A program made the translations under genes and the position numbers. The notes under the pieces are model-generated. The model did no database searches. It was given only the letters and a program-made list of their open reading frames with translations, and had not been told where the DNA came from. From contig DDJQ01000094.1 of the NCBI GenBank assembly GCA_002339125.1, forward strand, positions 620 through 23,799: a stretch of DNA of 23,180 nucleotides, given 5' to 3'. Shown one piece after another: positions 14,707-22,693 of this stretch. Position 1 is the first letter of the stretch. Each line of letters starts with the position of its first letter. The stretch is from Alteromonadaceae bacterium UBA2620. Lineage in GTDB: Bacteria > Pseudomonadota > Gammaproteobacteria > Enterobacterales > Alteromonadaceae.

Positions 14707-14777
14707 GGTCATTTCCTTGCTTGGTTATGCTGATTGTTACTTTAGCGCTTGTTTCTTTTTTTGCAATAATTATTTAT

Positions 14778-14817
14778 CGAAAAACAGTAAAAAATTATCG
14801 TTGTTCGTTATTTTTCG
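14778..14817. promoter_or_regulatory. Candidate operator upstream of DUF2975/XRE operon
   Basis: The inverted repeat CGAAAAA-N26-TTTTTCG flanks further TTATCG words. It lies 72-111 bases upstream of the DUF2975 start. Autoregulation by the XRE protein is plausible from context only. Confidence 0.25.
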
Positions 14818-15021
14818 TTGCTGCTTAGCTGCTTATATCAGCGCCGAATCTGTAACAAAATGTTGTGATCGCTTGCAATACTCATAGGTGTTGGTTAAAT
14901 TCTGCGCACTACCTTATGCGGAGTTAGCGCCACCATGAACAACTAAGCCTGTCGTCCATTTTTTATAGTTATTTTATTTTTTGGATCTACAGGGTTAGTC
15001 GGCGTAGCTCACTGTCGTAAT

Positions 15022-15047
15022 AGTATGGCGCTTATTGGCGCGATACT
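15022..15047 (+). promoter_or_regulatory. Leader hairpin upstream of the ABC-F gene
   Basis: AGTAT-G-GCGC (15022-15031) pairs with GCGC-G-ATACT (15038-15047) across a 6-base loop, giving nine pairs interrupted by one G-G mismatch. It overlaps the start of the short leader ORF and ends 56 bases before the ABC-F ATG. No T tract follows, so it is not a simple terminator. Confidence 0.4.
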
Positions 15048-15075
15048 GCCTCTTAATATTTGTATGTGCTGCTAA
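15025..15075 (+). CDS. Possible 16-codon leader peptide of the ABC-F gene
   Basis: ATG to TAA encodes MALIGAILPLNICMCC, hydrophobic with three cysteines in its last four codons' vicinity, and ends 28 bases before the ABC-F start. ABC-F resistance genes are often controlled by ribosome stalling on such leaders. However, no Shine-Dalgarno sequence is visible and the start lies in a hairpin, so this may be chance. Confidence 0.25.
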   Translation: MALIGAILPLNICMCC

Positions 15076-15103
15076 GCTGAAGCCCGCTTATCGGGAGGCG
15101 CTA

Positions 15104-16732
15104 ATGCCGATACTTCAAGCTCACAATCTTAGTTATCAACTGCCTGCGGGCGACACGCTTTTTCATTCTGTTTCGGTATCGATGTCTTGCAACCGTGTGG
15201 GGCTGGTGGGCCGTAATGGCGCTGGTAAATCGTTACTTGCTGCAATATTGACTGGTGAGCGGAAACCCTTTGGGGGTATGGTTAATTGCGATGCCGATAT
15301 AGGGATATTCCGCCAGCAACCTTCGCACTTGCTGGCGAGTGAGGCGACTATCGCCGAATTTCTTGGCGTGGCACCAGTACTTGATGCGCTTTCGCGAATT
15401 ACCAAAGGTGAATGCACAGACTATTTGTTTGAGTCGGTGGGGGAGCAATGGGATCTGCCCGCCCAGCTTGCCAGGGAGCTGACAGCGCTGGGACTACCTT
15501 CTGATCCGCAAGCCCCATGCGCGACGCTCAGTGGCGGTCAGCTGGCAGTACTGCGGTTATGGCAACTCTTTAAGGGGCAGCACGCCCTGCTAATTCTGGA
15601 TGAGCCGTCCAATCATCTTGATCGTCGTGCCCGGCGCTGGTTACAAGCGCAGATCCAATCAACTGCTGCGGCGGTGCTGCTGATAAGTCATGATCGTGAA
15701 TTATTGCAGGGGATGGCAGAAATCTGGGAGCTTAATCAAACCGGGATAACGGTGTATGGCGGCAATTACGCCCACTATGCAGCGCAAAAGCAACTCAAAG
15801 AGCAGGCATTAAACCGTCAGATTGAAACACTGCACAAGCAGCAAAAGCAAGTGCAGCAACAAGCCCAGCGAAGCCTTGAGAAGGCCGCACAACGGGCTTC
15901 ACAGGGGCAAAAGCTGCGGGGCAGTCAGGCTAAATGTTTACTGGATAAACAAAAGGACCGCGCGACGGCCAGTGCTACCAGTCGCAATAAAAATATCGAA
16001 AGCAGGCAAAAACAATTACAGCAACGAGCAAGCCAGTTGCAGTCAGCACAATGCCTAACACAAAAACAGGCTATTCATTTATCCACTGCTAATGCGGGTA
16101 ATAAAAAGGCTATCACTCTGTTTAATAGCGTGCTGGCATTTGGCAGCTCACAGCCAGTTAATCTGCAGGTGGGAGAGGGAGATAAGCTGCATCTGCAAGG
16201 CGGTAACGGCAGTGGTAAATCCACGTTATTAAAAACGCTGACAGGCCGGCTACCGCTGCAAGCCGGTGAGTTACATGTTAACACCCCGCTGTGTTATCTC
16301 GATCAGCATTTTAGCTCGGTGCTCCCCACGCTTAGCTTGCTGGATAACCTTTTACAGCAGTGCCCGGCGTTAAGCGAGTCTGACGCGCGTACATTACTGG
16401 CTGGTATCGGCTTTCGTCGCGACAGTGTTTTTAACCCGGCCGAAACCATAAGTGGCGGAGAGAAAATGAAACTGGCTATGTTAATCGTCAGTCATCAGCC
16501 GCAGCAGCCATTTTTGTTACTCGATGAGCCCGACAATCATCTGGATTTGAATGCCAAAATCCTGTTGGCAGCAGCGCTTAATCGTTATCAGGGCGGCTTT
16601 ATTTTAATTAGTCACGATACTGCATTTGCGGATGAGGCCGGGGTTAAAAGTGCCTATCAACTTACCCGTGATGAAAGCCAGGCATCATTTGGTGCTGGCA
16701 TTTTGTCAGACGTTACTGTACAAGGGCGGTAA
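15104..16732 (+). CDS. ABC-F family ATPase (ribosome-associated or resistance type)
   Basis: 542 residues with two ABC ATPase domains and no membrane helices, the ABC-F layout. Domain 1 has Walker A GRNGAGKS (36-43), LSGGQ (142-146), Walker B LLILDE (162-167) and His196. Domain 2 has GGNGSGKS (366-373), ISGGE (449-453), FLLLDE (470-475) and His504. Between them lies a long charged, Gln/Lys-rich coiled-coil linker (about 229-322), the part that in ABC-F proteins reaches into the ribosomal E site or peptidyl-transferase centre. All catalytic motifs are intact. It is not an obvious EttA, Uup, YheS or YbiT orthologue by motif memory, so a translation-rescue or antibiotic-protection role is open. 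The ATG at 15104 has GGGAGG 6 bases upstream; the frame is open further upstream but that extension lacks a ribosome site. It heads a run of three plus-strand genes. Confidence 0.93.
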   Translation: MPILQAHNLSYQLPAGDTLFHSVSVSMSCNRVGLVGRNGAGKSLLAAILTGERKPFGGMVNCDADIGIFRQQPSHLLASEATIAEFLGVAPVLDALSRITKGECTDYLFESVGEQWDLPAQLARELTALGLPSDPQAPCATLSGGQLAVLRLWQLFKGQHALLILDEPSNHLDRRARRWLQAQIQSTAAAVLLISHDRELLQGMAEIWELNQTGITVYGGNYAHYAAQKQLKEQALNRQIETLHKQQKQVQQQAQRSLEKAAQRASQGQKLRGSQAKCLLDKQKDRATASATSRNKNIESRQKQLQQRASQLQSAQCLTQKQAIHLSTANAGNKKAITLFNSVLAFGSSQPVNLQVGEGDKLHLQGGNGSGKSTLLKTLTGRLPLQAGELHVNTPLCYLDQHFSSVLPTLSLLDNLLQQCPALSESDARTLLAGIGFRRDSVFNPAETISGGEKMKLAMLIVSHQPQQPFLLLDEPDNHLDLNAKILLAAALNRYQGGFILISHDTAFADEAGVKSAYQLTRDESQASFGAGILSDVTVQGR

Positions 16733-16772
16733 ATTAACATAGGTACTACGCTTTTATGAGTCATGAGCAGCA

Positions 16773-17234
16773 GTGAAAGTTTATCCTCAAGCCGGAATAG
16801 ACCGGTTATATTTTGGCATGACCATGACCCAGGTACGCGATGCCTGGGGGCAACCAGAAGACATATACCATTTCCATCCGCTATGCGACAGCCTGGAAGA
16901 GCGGGATGTGGTATGGCAATACGCCAACGGTACTGAGCTGAGTTTTTCATCCTGCGATAATTTTGTGCTCGGCACGATTTCGGTCTCATCCACTGAAGCA
17001 GAGCTGGAAGGCAAATGTGTTATTGGTAAATCCATTCTGGAAATTCGTTTAATGTTTCCTGAACTGGAATTAGATGATGATTTCGACGAATTTGGCCAGG
17101 ACTATCTGCTAGCCGACAAGGATGTGTCGTTGTGGGTTGTGGCCGGTAAAGTTGACACCATTAGTCTGTACCCGGACTATGATGAACATGGCAGCATGAG
17201 AGTTAATCAACCGCTTGTCGAGCAGGGCAGTTAA
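16773..17234 (+). CDS. Small acidic protein of unknown function
   Basis: I do not recognise this 153-residue protein. It is soluble, without signal peptide or membrane segment, acidic (notably around 113-126, with many Asp/Glu), and alternates short hydrophobic strands, suggesting an alpha/beta fold. Its beginning, GIDRLYFGMTMTQVRDAWGQPED (residues 8-30, quoted in part: YFGMTMTQVRDAWGQP), resembles the small helix-plus-turn module at the start of many short bacterial proteins that read FGM...V...GxP, but no family can be named. The start is GTG at 16773; an ATG at 16763 is out of frame, and no strong Shine-Dalgarno sequence is seen, so the start is uncertain. It lies 40 bases after the ABC-F gene and 30 bases before the GNAT gene and is probably co-transcribed with them. 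Confidence 0.7.
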   Translation: MKVYPQAGIDRLYFGMTMTQVRDAWGQPEDIYHFHPLCDSLEERDVVWQYANGTELSFSSCDNFVLGTISVSSTEAELEGKCVIGKSILEIRLMFPELELDDDFDEFGQDYLLADKDVSLWVVAGKVDTISLYPDYDEHGSMRVNQPLVEQGS

Positions 17235-17264
17235 GCGGAAATCAATCATTGTTGAGAACTTGGT

Positions 17265-17861
17265 ATGACGACCTTTGTTAAAGCAGTAACCCTTAGCGCT
17301 AACGGTGTGGCGCTGGTGCCACTGGAAGTTGTTCATGAGGCTGGTTTAAAGGCTGCCGCCGCCGATGGCGAATTATGGAAAATACGGGTGACTTCGGTAC
17401 CTGAGCCTGGCGCAACGGCCGATTATATTGCTGATGCATTGCGAGGTCGTGACGCCGGTGACCGATTTGCCTTTGCAGTAATTGAGCAGGCAACAGGAAA
17501 TGTGCTTGGGACCACCAGTTATCACGATATTCTGCCTGCGGTTAAACGTCTTGAAATTGGTTATACCTGGTATGCTAAAAGTGCTCAGCGAACCCATGTG
17601 AATACCACCTGCAAGCTGCTGATGCTGTCTCACGCTTTCGATGTACTCCAATGCAATGTAGTTGGGTGGCGCACCGATAATTATAATTATGCCAGTCAGC
17701 GTGCCATAGAGCGTTTAGGGGCGAAAAAAGACGGTGTGATCCGCGGCCATCATATGCGCCGTGACGGCACCATACGCGATACCGTGATGTACAGCCTGCG
17801 TCAGGGAGAATGGCCGGAAGTGCGTGCCCACCTCAATTACCTGTTAAGCCGCTACCGTTAA
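17265..17861 (+). CDS. GNAT-family N-acetyltransferase (RimJ/RimL-like)
   Basis: A 198-residue GCN5-related acetyltransferase that would transfer an acetyl group from acetyl-CoA to an amine. Recognisable parts in order are a strand pair ending in GTTSYHDI (82-89), EIGYTWYAKSAQRTHVNTTC (residues 97-116) of the acetyl-CoA binding region, LLMLSHAFDVLQCNVVGWRT (118-137), then NYASQRAIERLGAKKDGVIR (142-161), the Asn-x-x-S-x-x-x-x-x-x-x-LGA pattern of the RimJ/RimL/DUF-like branch, and HMRRDGTIRDTVMYSL near the end. Proteins of this branch act on protein N termini, ribosomal proteins or small amines, and the substrate cannot be told here. It is third after ABC-F and the small acidic protein, and ends 10 bases from the convergent transglutaminase gene. 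Confidence 0.93.
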   Translation: MTTFVKAVTLSANGVALVPLEVVHEAGLKAAAADGELWKIRVTSVPEPGATADYIADALRGRDAGDRFAFAVIEQATGNVLGTTSYHDILPAVKRLEIGYTWYAKSAQRTHVNTTCKLLMLSHAFDVLQCNVVGWRTDNYNYASQRAIERLGAKKDGVIRGHHMRRDGTIRDTVMYSLRQGEWPEVRAHLNYLLSRYR

Positions 17862-17879
17862 AACACTGGTGTTACAGTG
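17861..17879 (-). terminator. Weak terminator between convergent GNAT and TgpA genes
   Basis: CACTG (17864-17868) and CAGTG (17875-17879) pair across a 6-base loop that holds the TgpA-like stop codon. On the minus strand the stem is followed by TTTTAACGG, a short U tract. The stem is only 5 base pairs. Confidence 0.3.
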
Positions 17880-19893
17880 CCTTAGCCTGGCGTATAAACG
17901 TTTTACACTGCGTAATAAAGGCATTGCTCTGGGCGCTGGCTTCACCATCTCGTGCGTAATTGAGGGCGATAAAAGCCTGACTGATTGCCTTAAACTGTCT
18001 GGCCGATTGGGGGGATAGCCGCTGGGCTGCGCGTTCGGCAAAGTGCTCCGGACCGTCATTATAACGCTCAAGGCCGGTGATCTGTTCAGCCTTTTGGCTG
18101 GCCTGTAAAAACCAGCGTAGATTAGCTGGTGGGCGTTTACGCTGCCAGTGCGGGATAAAGTAAAGTGCCAGCAGCAACCCGATCACCAGGCATATACCCA
18201 GCATCAGAATCATGATCCGCTGCGTGGTAACCTTGCCCAATAACAGTGCTAACAGGTTTTGCTGACGTTCAGCGTCGAACCCCAGCACCCAGCGGCTCCA
18301 TTGGTAATCCAGTAAACTGTAAAGATTGCGTAGCTCGGCAAACAGCGGCAGCTGTTGCAGTCTGGCCATCTGGTTATTGGCCAGGAATGACTCTTCTTCC
18401 ACGGCTTGCTGCAACCCCAGCTCCAGTCGGGCCGGAGCGACGATACCGCTGGGATCAAAACGGACCCAGCCGCGGCCGTCCAGCCACGCCTCTACCCAGG
18501 CATGAGCATCATACTGATAGACGCTGAGTACGTCTGGTTGTAACGATTCGCCGCCATGATACCCGGCTACCATTCTGGCCGGAATGCCCAGTAACCGCAG
18601 TACATAGCTCATAGCACTGGCGTAATGAGCACAAAAGCCTTCCTGATGGATGAACAGAAAGTCATCAATAGGATGATCCGGCATTGGCGGCGGTGTAAGG
18701 GTGTAACGAAAGCCCTGGTCAACAAAATAATCCAGCACGGCCTGAACCCGTTCAACCTGGGTAACGTTGTCGGCAGCGATCTGGTTGGCCCAGGCCTGGG
18801 TTTGTGGATTCACTGTCGCATTATTCGGTAGCTGAAGGTTGAGCCGGCTGTCGATACTGTAGAGTGTCTGGTCCATCGGCGTGGTGGGATAAGAACGCAC
18901 CCGGTAAGCTCGCCGCGCCGTAATCGGAGTTTCGCTTAACAAGGAATAGTCGCTGCTTTGCCAGATGGTCTGTGGACTGTTCAGATCGTCGGGTATGGCC
19001 ACATCTATGCTGAATAACCAGTGCTTGTTGGTGGGTTCGGTGATCACCTCATATTCCCACCAACTGCCATTTACCCGGGGCTTGAACTCGTTATTAAGTA
19101 AGCGATATTGCTCGCGTACCTGTTTGCGCAGCGGGCTGACAGACCACTGTTTGCCATCAAAGTATTCCAGCGTCAGGGCCCGCCAGTAACGTTCGGCGGG
19201 AGGCGGCAGAGCGCCAGTAAACGTGGCTCTGAAAGCCAGTTCGCCGGATTGGGTCAGGTTGGCTATATCGCCGGGAGTTACCGTATCGGTTAAGCCGGTT
19301 TCGGTACTTTTCGACACCGGCATTTTCCATAAAGGGGGCAGTTTGGGCAATATCAAAAACAGCAGGATTGCGATGGGCAGTGCCTGCACACTCATTACCG
19401 ACAGCCGTTTGATGTGCCAGGGTAAATGCTGTGACGGTGAAAAGTAGCGGCCAATGGCGACTAACAACGACAGGGTTAGCAGGCCATAAAATAACGTCAT
19501 GACAACAGACTGATGAAAGGTAAAACCCATGCCAATAACAAACAGACAGGTGCAAAACAGGTGAAACAAATCCCGTGGCCGGTTGAGTATAATCAGCTTT
19601 AAGGCGCCAGCCAGGATTAGCAGATTAACCATAGTGAGTAACAGGCCAATCTGCAGGCTGAACCAGCCCAGACACAGGCAGCACAACAACCCCAGCAGAT
19701 TAATGGTACGCAGCGAGGGCATAGGCTGATACCAGCCAAAGTACATCACGAGGCGAATGCCGGTAGCGCACAGGGAAATCAGTAGTACCCAGAATAACAG
19801 GGGCTCAAACAGACTCAGACTCAATACGCAAAACACCAGAGCGATAAGGGCACTGGCGGTTTGGTTGCGAATGGGTTTATCAATCGGCTGCAT
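17872..19893 (-). CDS. TgpA-like transmembrane transglutaminase (DUF3488/transglutaminase/DUF4129)
   Basis: A 673-residue inner-membrane protein. The N-terminal DUF3488 region has about six membrane helices (roughly 13-30, 31-50, 64-82, 84-103, 112-146, 165-183), then a large periplasmic part with the transglutaminase core: Cys421 (EGFCAHYASAMSYVLRLLG), His464 (DAHAWVEAWLDGRG) and Asp480 (VRFDPSG), a complete catalytic triad. One more helix follows (about 559-580) and a cytosolic DUF4129-like tail. Pseudomonas TgpA is the family reference; the activity is thought to be periplasmic cross-linking or cleavage, with unknown substrate. It overlaps the DUF58 gene by 14 bases and forms a moxR-DUF58-tgpA operon, the usual arrangement. 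Confidence 0.95.
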   Translation of the reverse strand: MQPIDKPIRNQTASALIALVFCVLSLSLFEPLLFWVLLISLCATGIRLVMYFGWYQPMPSLRTINLLGLLCCLCLGWFSLQIGLLLTMVNLLILAGALKLIILNRPRDLFHLFCTCLFVIGMGFTFHQSVVMTLFYGLLTLSLLVAIGRYFSPSQHLPWHIKRLSVMSVQALPIAILLFLILPKLPPLWKMPVSKSTETGLTDTVTPGDIANLTQSGELAFRATFTGALPPPAERYWRALTLEYFDGKQWSVSPLRKQVREQYRLLNNEFKPRVNGSWWEYEVITEPTNKHWLFSIDVAIPDDLNSPQTIWQSSDYSLLSETPITARRAYRVRSYPTTPMDQTLYSIDSRLNLQLPNNATVNPQTQAWANQIAADNVTQVERVQAVLDYFVDQGFRYTLTPPPMPDHPIDDFLFIHQEGFCAHYASAMSYVLRLLGIPARMVAGYHGGESLQPDVLSVYQYDAHAWVEAWLDGRGWVRFDPSGIVAPARLELGLQQAVEEESFLANNQMARLQQLPLFAELRNLYSLLDYQWSRWVLGFDAERQQNLLALLLGKVTTQRIMILMLGICLVIGLLLALYFIPHWQRKRPPANLRWFLQASQKAEQITGLERYNDGPEHFAERAAQRLSPQSARQFKAISQAFIALNYARDGEASAQSNAFITQCKTFIRQAKAL

Positions 19894-20869
19894 AGTCTTG
19901 CTCGGATTGCCGGTAACGGGCCAGTGATTTAAGGCAACGGTGTTTATGGGCCTCGCCGGTGGAGGGCTCTATACGTTTGTTGCCAATGTTCAGACCGAAA
20001 ACATGTTGCTGAGAAGATAACCGGTTAACCTGATAAGTAAGCAACCCCAGCGCTTTCTCAAGCGGTTCACCTGCATACGTATCGAGGCTCAGCCAGCCGC
20101 CTTCCTGCTGTGCCTGGTTAAAGGTTTTTGTGCTCAGTTCGCCGCCTTTGGCAGCTTGTTTCCAGGCTACTCTGTTCATTGGATCACCGGGCTTAAAGGC
20201 ACGCAGGGTGTCAAATTCATCAATGCCAGCCACATTACCAGCGGTGTCGCCCTGACTGGCATCAGTGGACGTCAGTTTTAATGCTGAGGCAATGGGCTTA
20301 GGGTAAATGGCCAGCGACTTATTGAAATCAAGGTGGGTCCAGCAGCGAAACAGCCCCAGAGGATAGGTGGATGACAGGGTGATTCTGGGTAAACGAAAAA
20401 TACCGCGCTGCGCAGCGGGCAGTAATAATTTCACTTCGCGATCCCGATCCGCACGGCGATTCAGCAAGGCCAGAGAAGTGCTCCGTAGCTGAATATGTAA
20501 CCCACCGTAAAAGGGCATGTCTTCATTATTGACGTGAAGTTGCAAACACAACAGGGCGTGCTCTGAAACATAAACCGGCTGAATATCCTTTAACGATAGC
20601 GACACAGCGGTAAAGTTACGATAACTGACAAATAAATGAAGCAAAAAGATAGCCAGCAAAAACTGACACAACAACAACATCAGGTTGTTCTGATAGTTGG
20701 TGCCTAAAATAAACAGCCCCACACAAGTGAGCAGGTAGCCAAAGCCAAACCGGCTGGGGAAAATAAACACGTTTTTCAGGTTTAACTGATAGCGGGGGCT
20801 TGGCGGTATTCGCCGCTGCAACCAACGGTTTTGCAGTTCGTAAACTGAGCGTTTAAGCCGTGAGACCAT
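19880..20869 (-). CDS. DUF58 domain protein
   Basis: A 329-residue protein with a short cytosolic N terminus, two adjacent membrane helices (about 39-57 and 60-82) and a cytosolic/periplasmic beta-rich part ending in the DUF58 motif, here EFDTLRAFKPGDPMNRVAWK (about residues 219-238), followed by a von Willebrand A-like tail. DUF58 proteins are partners of MoxR AAA+ ATPases in chaperone-like complexes that act on secreted or membrane proteins. Its start overlaps the MoxR stop by one base (TGATG), and its end overlaps the transglutaminase start by 14 bases, so all three are translationally coupled. The function is not known beyond this context. Confidence 0.93.
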   Translation of the reverse strand: MVSRLKRSVYELQNRWLQRRIPPSPRYQLNLKNVFIFPSRFGFGYLLTCVGLFILGTNYQNNLMLLLCQFLLAIFLLHLFVSYRNFTAVSLSLKDIQPVYVSEHALLCLQLHVNNEDMPFYGGLHIQLRSTSLALLNRRADRDREVKLLLPAAQRGIFRLPRITLSSTYPLGLFRCWTHLDFNKSLAIYPKPIASALKLTSTDASQGDTAGNVAGIDEFDTLRAFKPGDPMNRVAWKQAAKGGELSTKTFNQAQQEGGWLSLDTYAGEPLEKALGLLTYQVNRLSSQQHVFGLNIGNKRIEPSTGEAHKHRCLKSLARYRQSEQDYAAD

Positions 20870-21795
20870 CAGGCGGCAAGCGGATCGGTAAGGTCAAGAA
20901 TTCGCTGGCTGAGCAGGCCATCATCACGGTAGTCAGTCTGACTGCCACGCAGACGGTGCTCGGCAACGGCGGTAAAGATTGCCTGTAGATCTTCCGGCAA
21001 CACAAAATCCCGCTGATGTAGCAATGCCCAGGCCTGCGCGGCGCGCATCAGTGCTTTACTGGCCCGCGGCGAGAGTGGGTAGGGGAACTCGCTGTTATCA
21101 CGGCTTTGATTAACCAGTCGCAGCAGGTAATCCAGGATCGGTTCGCTCACATGGATATCGCTGACCTGTTTTTGGATGGTCTGTAATTGTTCAGCGCTTA
21201 ATACCTGACTGGCCGGCTTTTGGAGATGACTGCTGACACCTGCTGATTCCCGCAACATGCGCTTTTCAGCTTCGCCGTCGGGATAGCCCAGGCTGATCCG
21301 CATTAAAAAGCGGTCAAGCTGAGACTCTGGCAGCGGATAGGTACCGGCCTGATAGCTGGGATTTTGCGTGGCGATAACAAAAAACGGTGAGGGCAGTGAA
21401 TGAGTACTGCCGTCTATACTGACCTGGCTTTCTTCCATCGCCTCGAGCAGTGCGCTCTGCGTTTTCGGGCTGGCCCGGTTAATCTCATCAGCCAGCACTA
21501 CCTGGCTAAACACCGGGCCCTGATGAAATTCAAATTCGCCCTGCCGGGTATTGTAAATATTAACCCCCAGCATATCAGCTGGGAGCAGATCGGAGGTAAA
21601 CTGGATGCGGGAAAAGTGCAAACCAAACACCGTTGCTAAAGCATGAGAGAGAGTGGTTTTTCCCATGCCGGGTAAATCTTCTATCAGTAAATGACCGTCT
21701 GCCAGCAGGCAGGTTACTGCGAGCTTAATCTGATGTTGCTTACCAAGGACCTGGCTATCGAGATAAGCCAGCGCCGGTGAGAGATCTGTATGCAT
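20869..21795 (-). CDS. MoxR-family AAA+ ATPase
   Basis: A 308-residue AAA+ ATPase with Walker A GMGKT (43-47, in DLPGMGKTTLSHAL), Walker B VVLADEINRA (99-108, Asp103 and Glu104), sensor 1 in ATQNPSY (Asn145) and the LDRFLMR segment with a probable arginine finger (Arg162). The C-terminal lid domain (about 190-300) includes SPRASKALMRAAQAWA. MoxR ATPases act as chaperones that help mature or assemble their operon partners, here a DUF58 protein and a TgpA-like transglutaminase. It is the first gene of the operon, divergent from seqA across 238 bases. CCGGA lies 8 bases before the ATG. Confidence 0.95.
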   Translation of the reverse strand: MHTDLSPALAYLDSQVLGKQHQIKLAVTCLLADGHLLIEDLPGMGKTTLSHALATVFGLHFSRIQFTSDLLPADMLGVNIYNTRQGEFEFHQGPVFSQVVLADEINRASPKTQSALLEAMEESQVSIDGSTHSLPSPFFVIATQNPSYQAGTYPLPESQLDRFLMRISLGYPDGEAEKRMLRESAGVSSHLQKPASQVLSAEQLQTIQKQVSDIHVSEPILDYLLRLVNQSRDNSEFPYPLSPRASKALMRAAQAWALLHQRDFVLPEDLQAIFTAVAEHRLRGSQTDYRDDGLLSQRILDLTDPLAA

Positions 21796-21949
21796 GATAA
21801 TGTCCGGTTTTAGCGCTTTGGTTTTTATACGTCAATTGCATTAGCAGGATTACTCTAGCAAATATAAACAGCAACTTAGGTGATTGTCCTGATACTTAAG
21901 TATAGGAGAGAGTAGCGCGCCTGACAGAGATTTTAGGCAGTCGATTGGC

Positions 21950-21985
21950 GATCGGTGGAAGTTGTCTGTATAAAGTGCTGCGATC
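21950..21985. promoter_or_regulatory. GATC pair upstream of seqA, possible SeqA site
   Basis: GATC occurs at 21950-21953 and 21982-21985, 32 bases apart, i.e. about three helical turns, on the same DNA face. SeqA binds pairs of hemimethylated GATC within about that distance. Both lie within 100 bases upstream of the seqA start and around its promoter. Confidence 0.4.
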
Positions 21986-22000
21986 CTCAGCCGGGTTGAC

Positions 22001-22006
22001 TATAAT
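22001..22006 (+). promoter_or_regulatory. seqA promoter, -10 box
   Basis: TATAAT (22001-22006) lies 27 bases before the seqA ATG. A second -10-like TATAAA (21969-21974) with TTGGCG 18 bases upstream could serve as an upstream promoter. No consensus -35 box is found for the downstream one. Confidence 0.5.
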
Positions 22007-22033
22007 GACCGCCAAAAAACGGAAGTAGTATGT

Positions 22034-22654
22034 ATGAAAACAATAGAAATAGATGATGAGCTGTATGCGTTTATCGCCAGCCAGACAAAACATATTGGTG
22101 AGAGTGCTTGTGAAATTTTACGTCGTTTACTGATCGACGAGCCCGGAATCGTTACTACCGTAGTGGCCAGCGGCGCATCAATTCCAGCAGTATCCGCTGC
22201 GCTCGCTGAGGCAGAAGCCACCCCGGAGCCGGCAGCCGCAACGCCGGCGAAAACCACTCCTAAGGCAAAACCTGCGCCGATAACTACAGCAGCTGCTCGG
22301 GCTGTGTCTGGCGATGACTTACTGCAGCTCGTTAATAAAGATGCCCTGAGCCAGTTCGACAAACGGGTTGATCAGTTCCTGTTTATTCTGCAACAGATTT
22401 ATCTGCAACACCCGGGCGACTTTGCCAAAGTTGAATCGATTGTTGGCAAAAACCGTAAGTACTTTGCCAGCAGCAAAGAAGAACTGCTTAAATCTGGCAG
22501 CAGTACTAATCCAAAAGCCATTCCGGAAAGCGGTTTTTGGGTAGTCACAAACAATAACACGGCAAAAAAACTGGCCATGCTGAGCCAGGTTTTGCAGATT
22601 TTAGGATATGACGATAAGGTAGTGAAAACCGTTAGCGAAACCTTTGAATCGTAA
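22034..22654 (+). CDS. seqA: Negative regulator of replication initiation SeqA
   Basis: SeqA binds hemimethylated GATC sites after replication, sequestering oriC and delaying re-initiation by DnaA. The 206-residue protein has the N-terminal oligomerisation module (1-34, MKTIEIDDELYAFI then ACEILRRLL), an Ala/Pro/Thr-rich linker (about 44-90) and the DNA-binding domain (about 92-202). In the E. coli contacts GRTR and TNTN, this protein has GKNR (138-141) and TNNN (172-175): the two Asn that read the hemimethylated site (150 and 152 in E. coli) are kept as 173 and 175, and Arg118 as Arg141, whereas Arg116 and Thr117 are replaced by Lys and Asn. It is 25 residues longer than E. coli SeqA, mostly in the linker. 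The ATG has GGAAG 8 bases upstream. pgm follows after 39 bases, the E. coli gene order. Confidence 0.97.
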   Translation: MKTIEIDDELYAFIASQTKHIGESACEILRRLLIDEPGIVTTVVASGASIPAVSAALAEAEATPEPAAATPAKTTPKAKPAPITTAAARAVSGDDLLQLVNKDALSQFDKRVDQFLFILQQIYLQHPGDFAKVESIVGKNRKYFASSKEELLKSGSSTNPKAIPESGFWVVTNNNTAKKLAMLSQVLQILGYDDKVVKTVSETFES

Positions 22655-22693
22655 ATAATGATGTGATTTCACGACTTACAAAAGGATATTTTC

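Larger units (their letters stand above)
14707..15103. other. Divergent intergenic region DUF2975 / ABC-F
   Basis: These 397 bases contain no full-size gene. The left part is A+T-rich and has the inverted repeat CGAAAAA (14778-14784) / TTTTTCG (14811-14817) with several TTATCG/TTCGTTA-like words, a candidate operator for the XRE protein. The right part holds a strong imperfect hairpin (15022-15047), a short possible leader ORF (15025-15075) and a good Shine-Dalgarno sequence for the ABC-F gene (GGGAGG, 15092-15097). Confidence 0.5.

Noticed and set aside
14707..14712. ATG at 14712 for the DUF2975 gene
   Set aside because: It directly abuts the AAGGAA ribosome site, which is well spaced for the ATG at 14706.
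15035..15103. N-terminal extension of the ABC-F protein from a TTG at 15035
   Set aside because: The TTG sits in a hairpin loop without a ribosome site. The ATG at 15104 has GGGAGG and starts right at the ABC domain.
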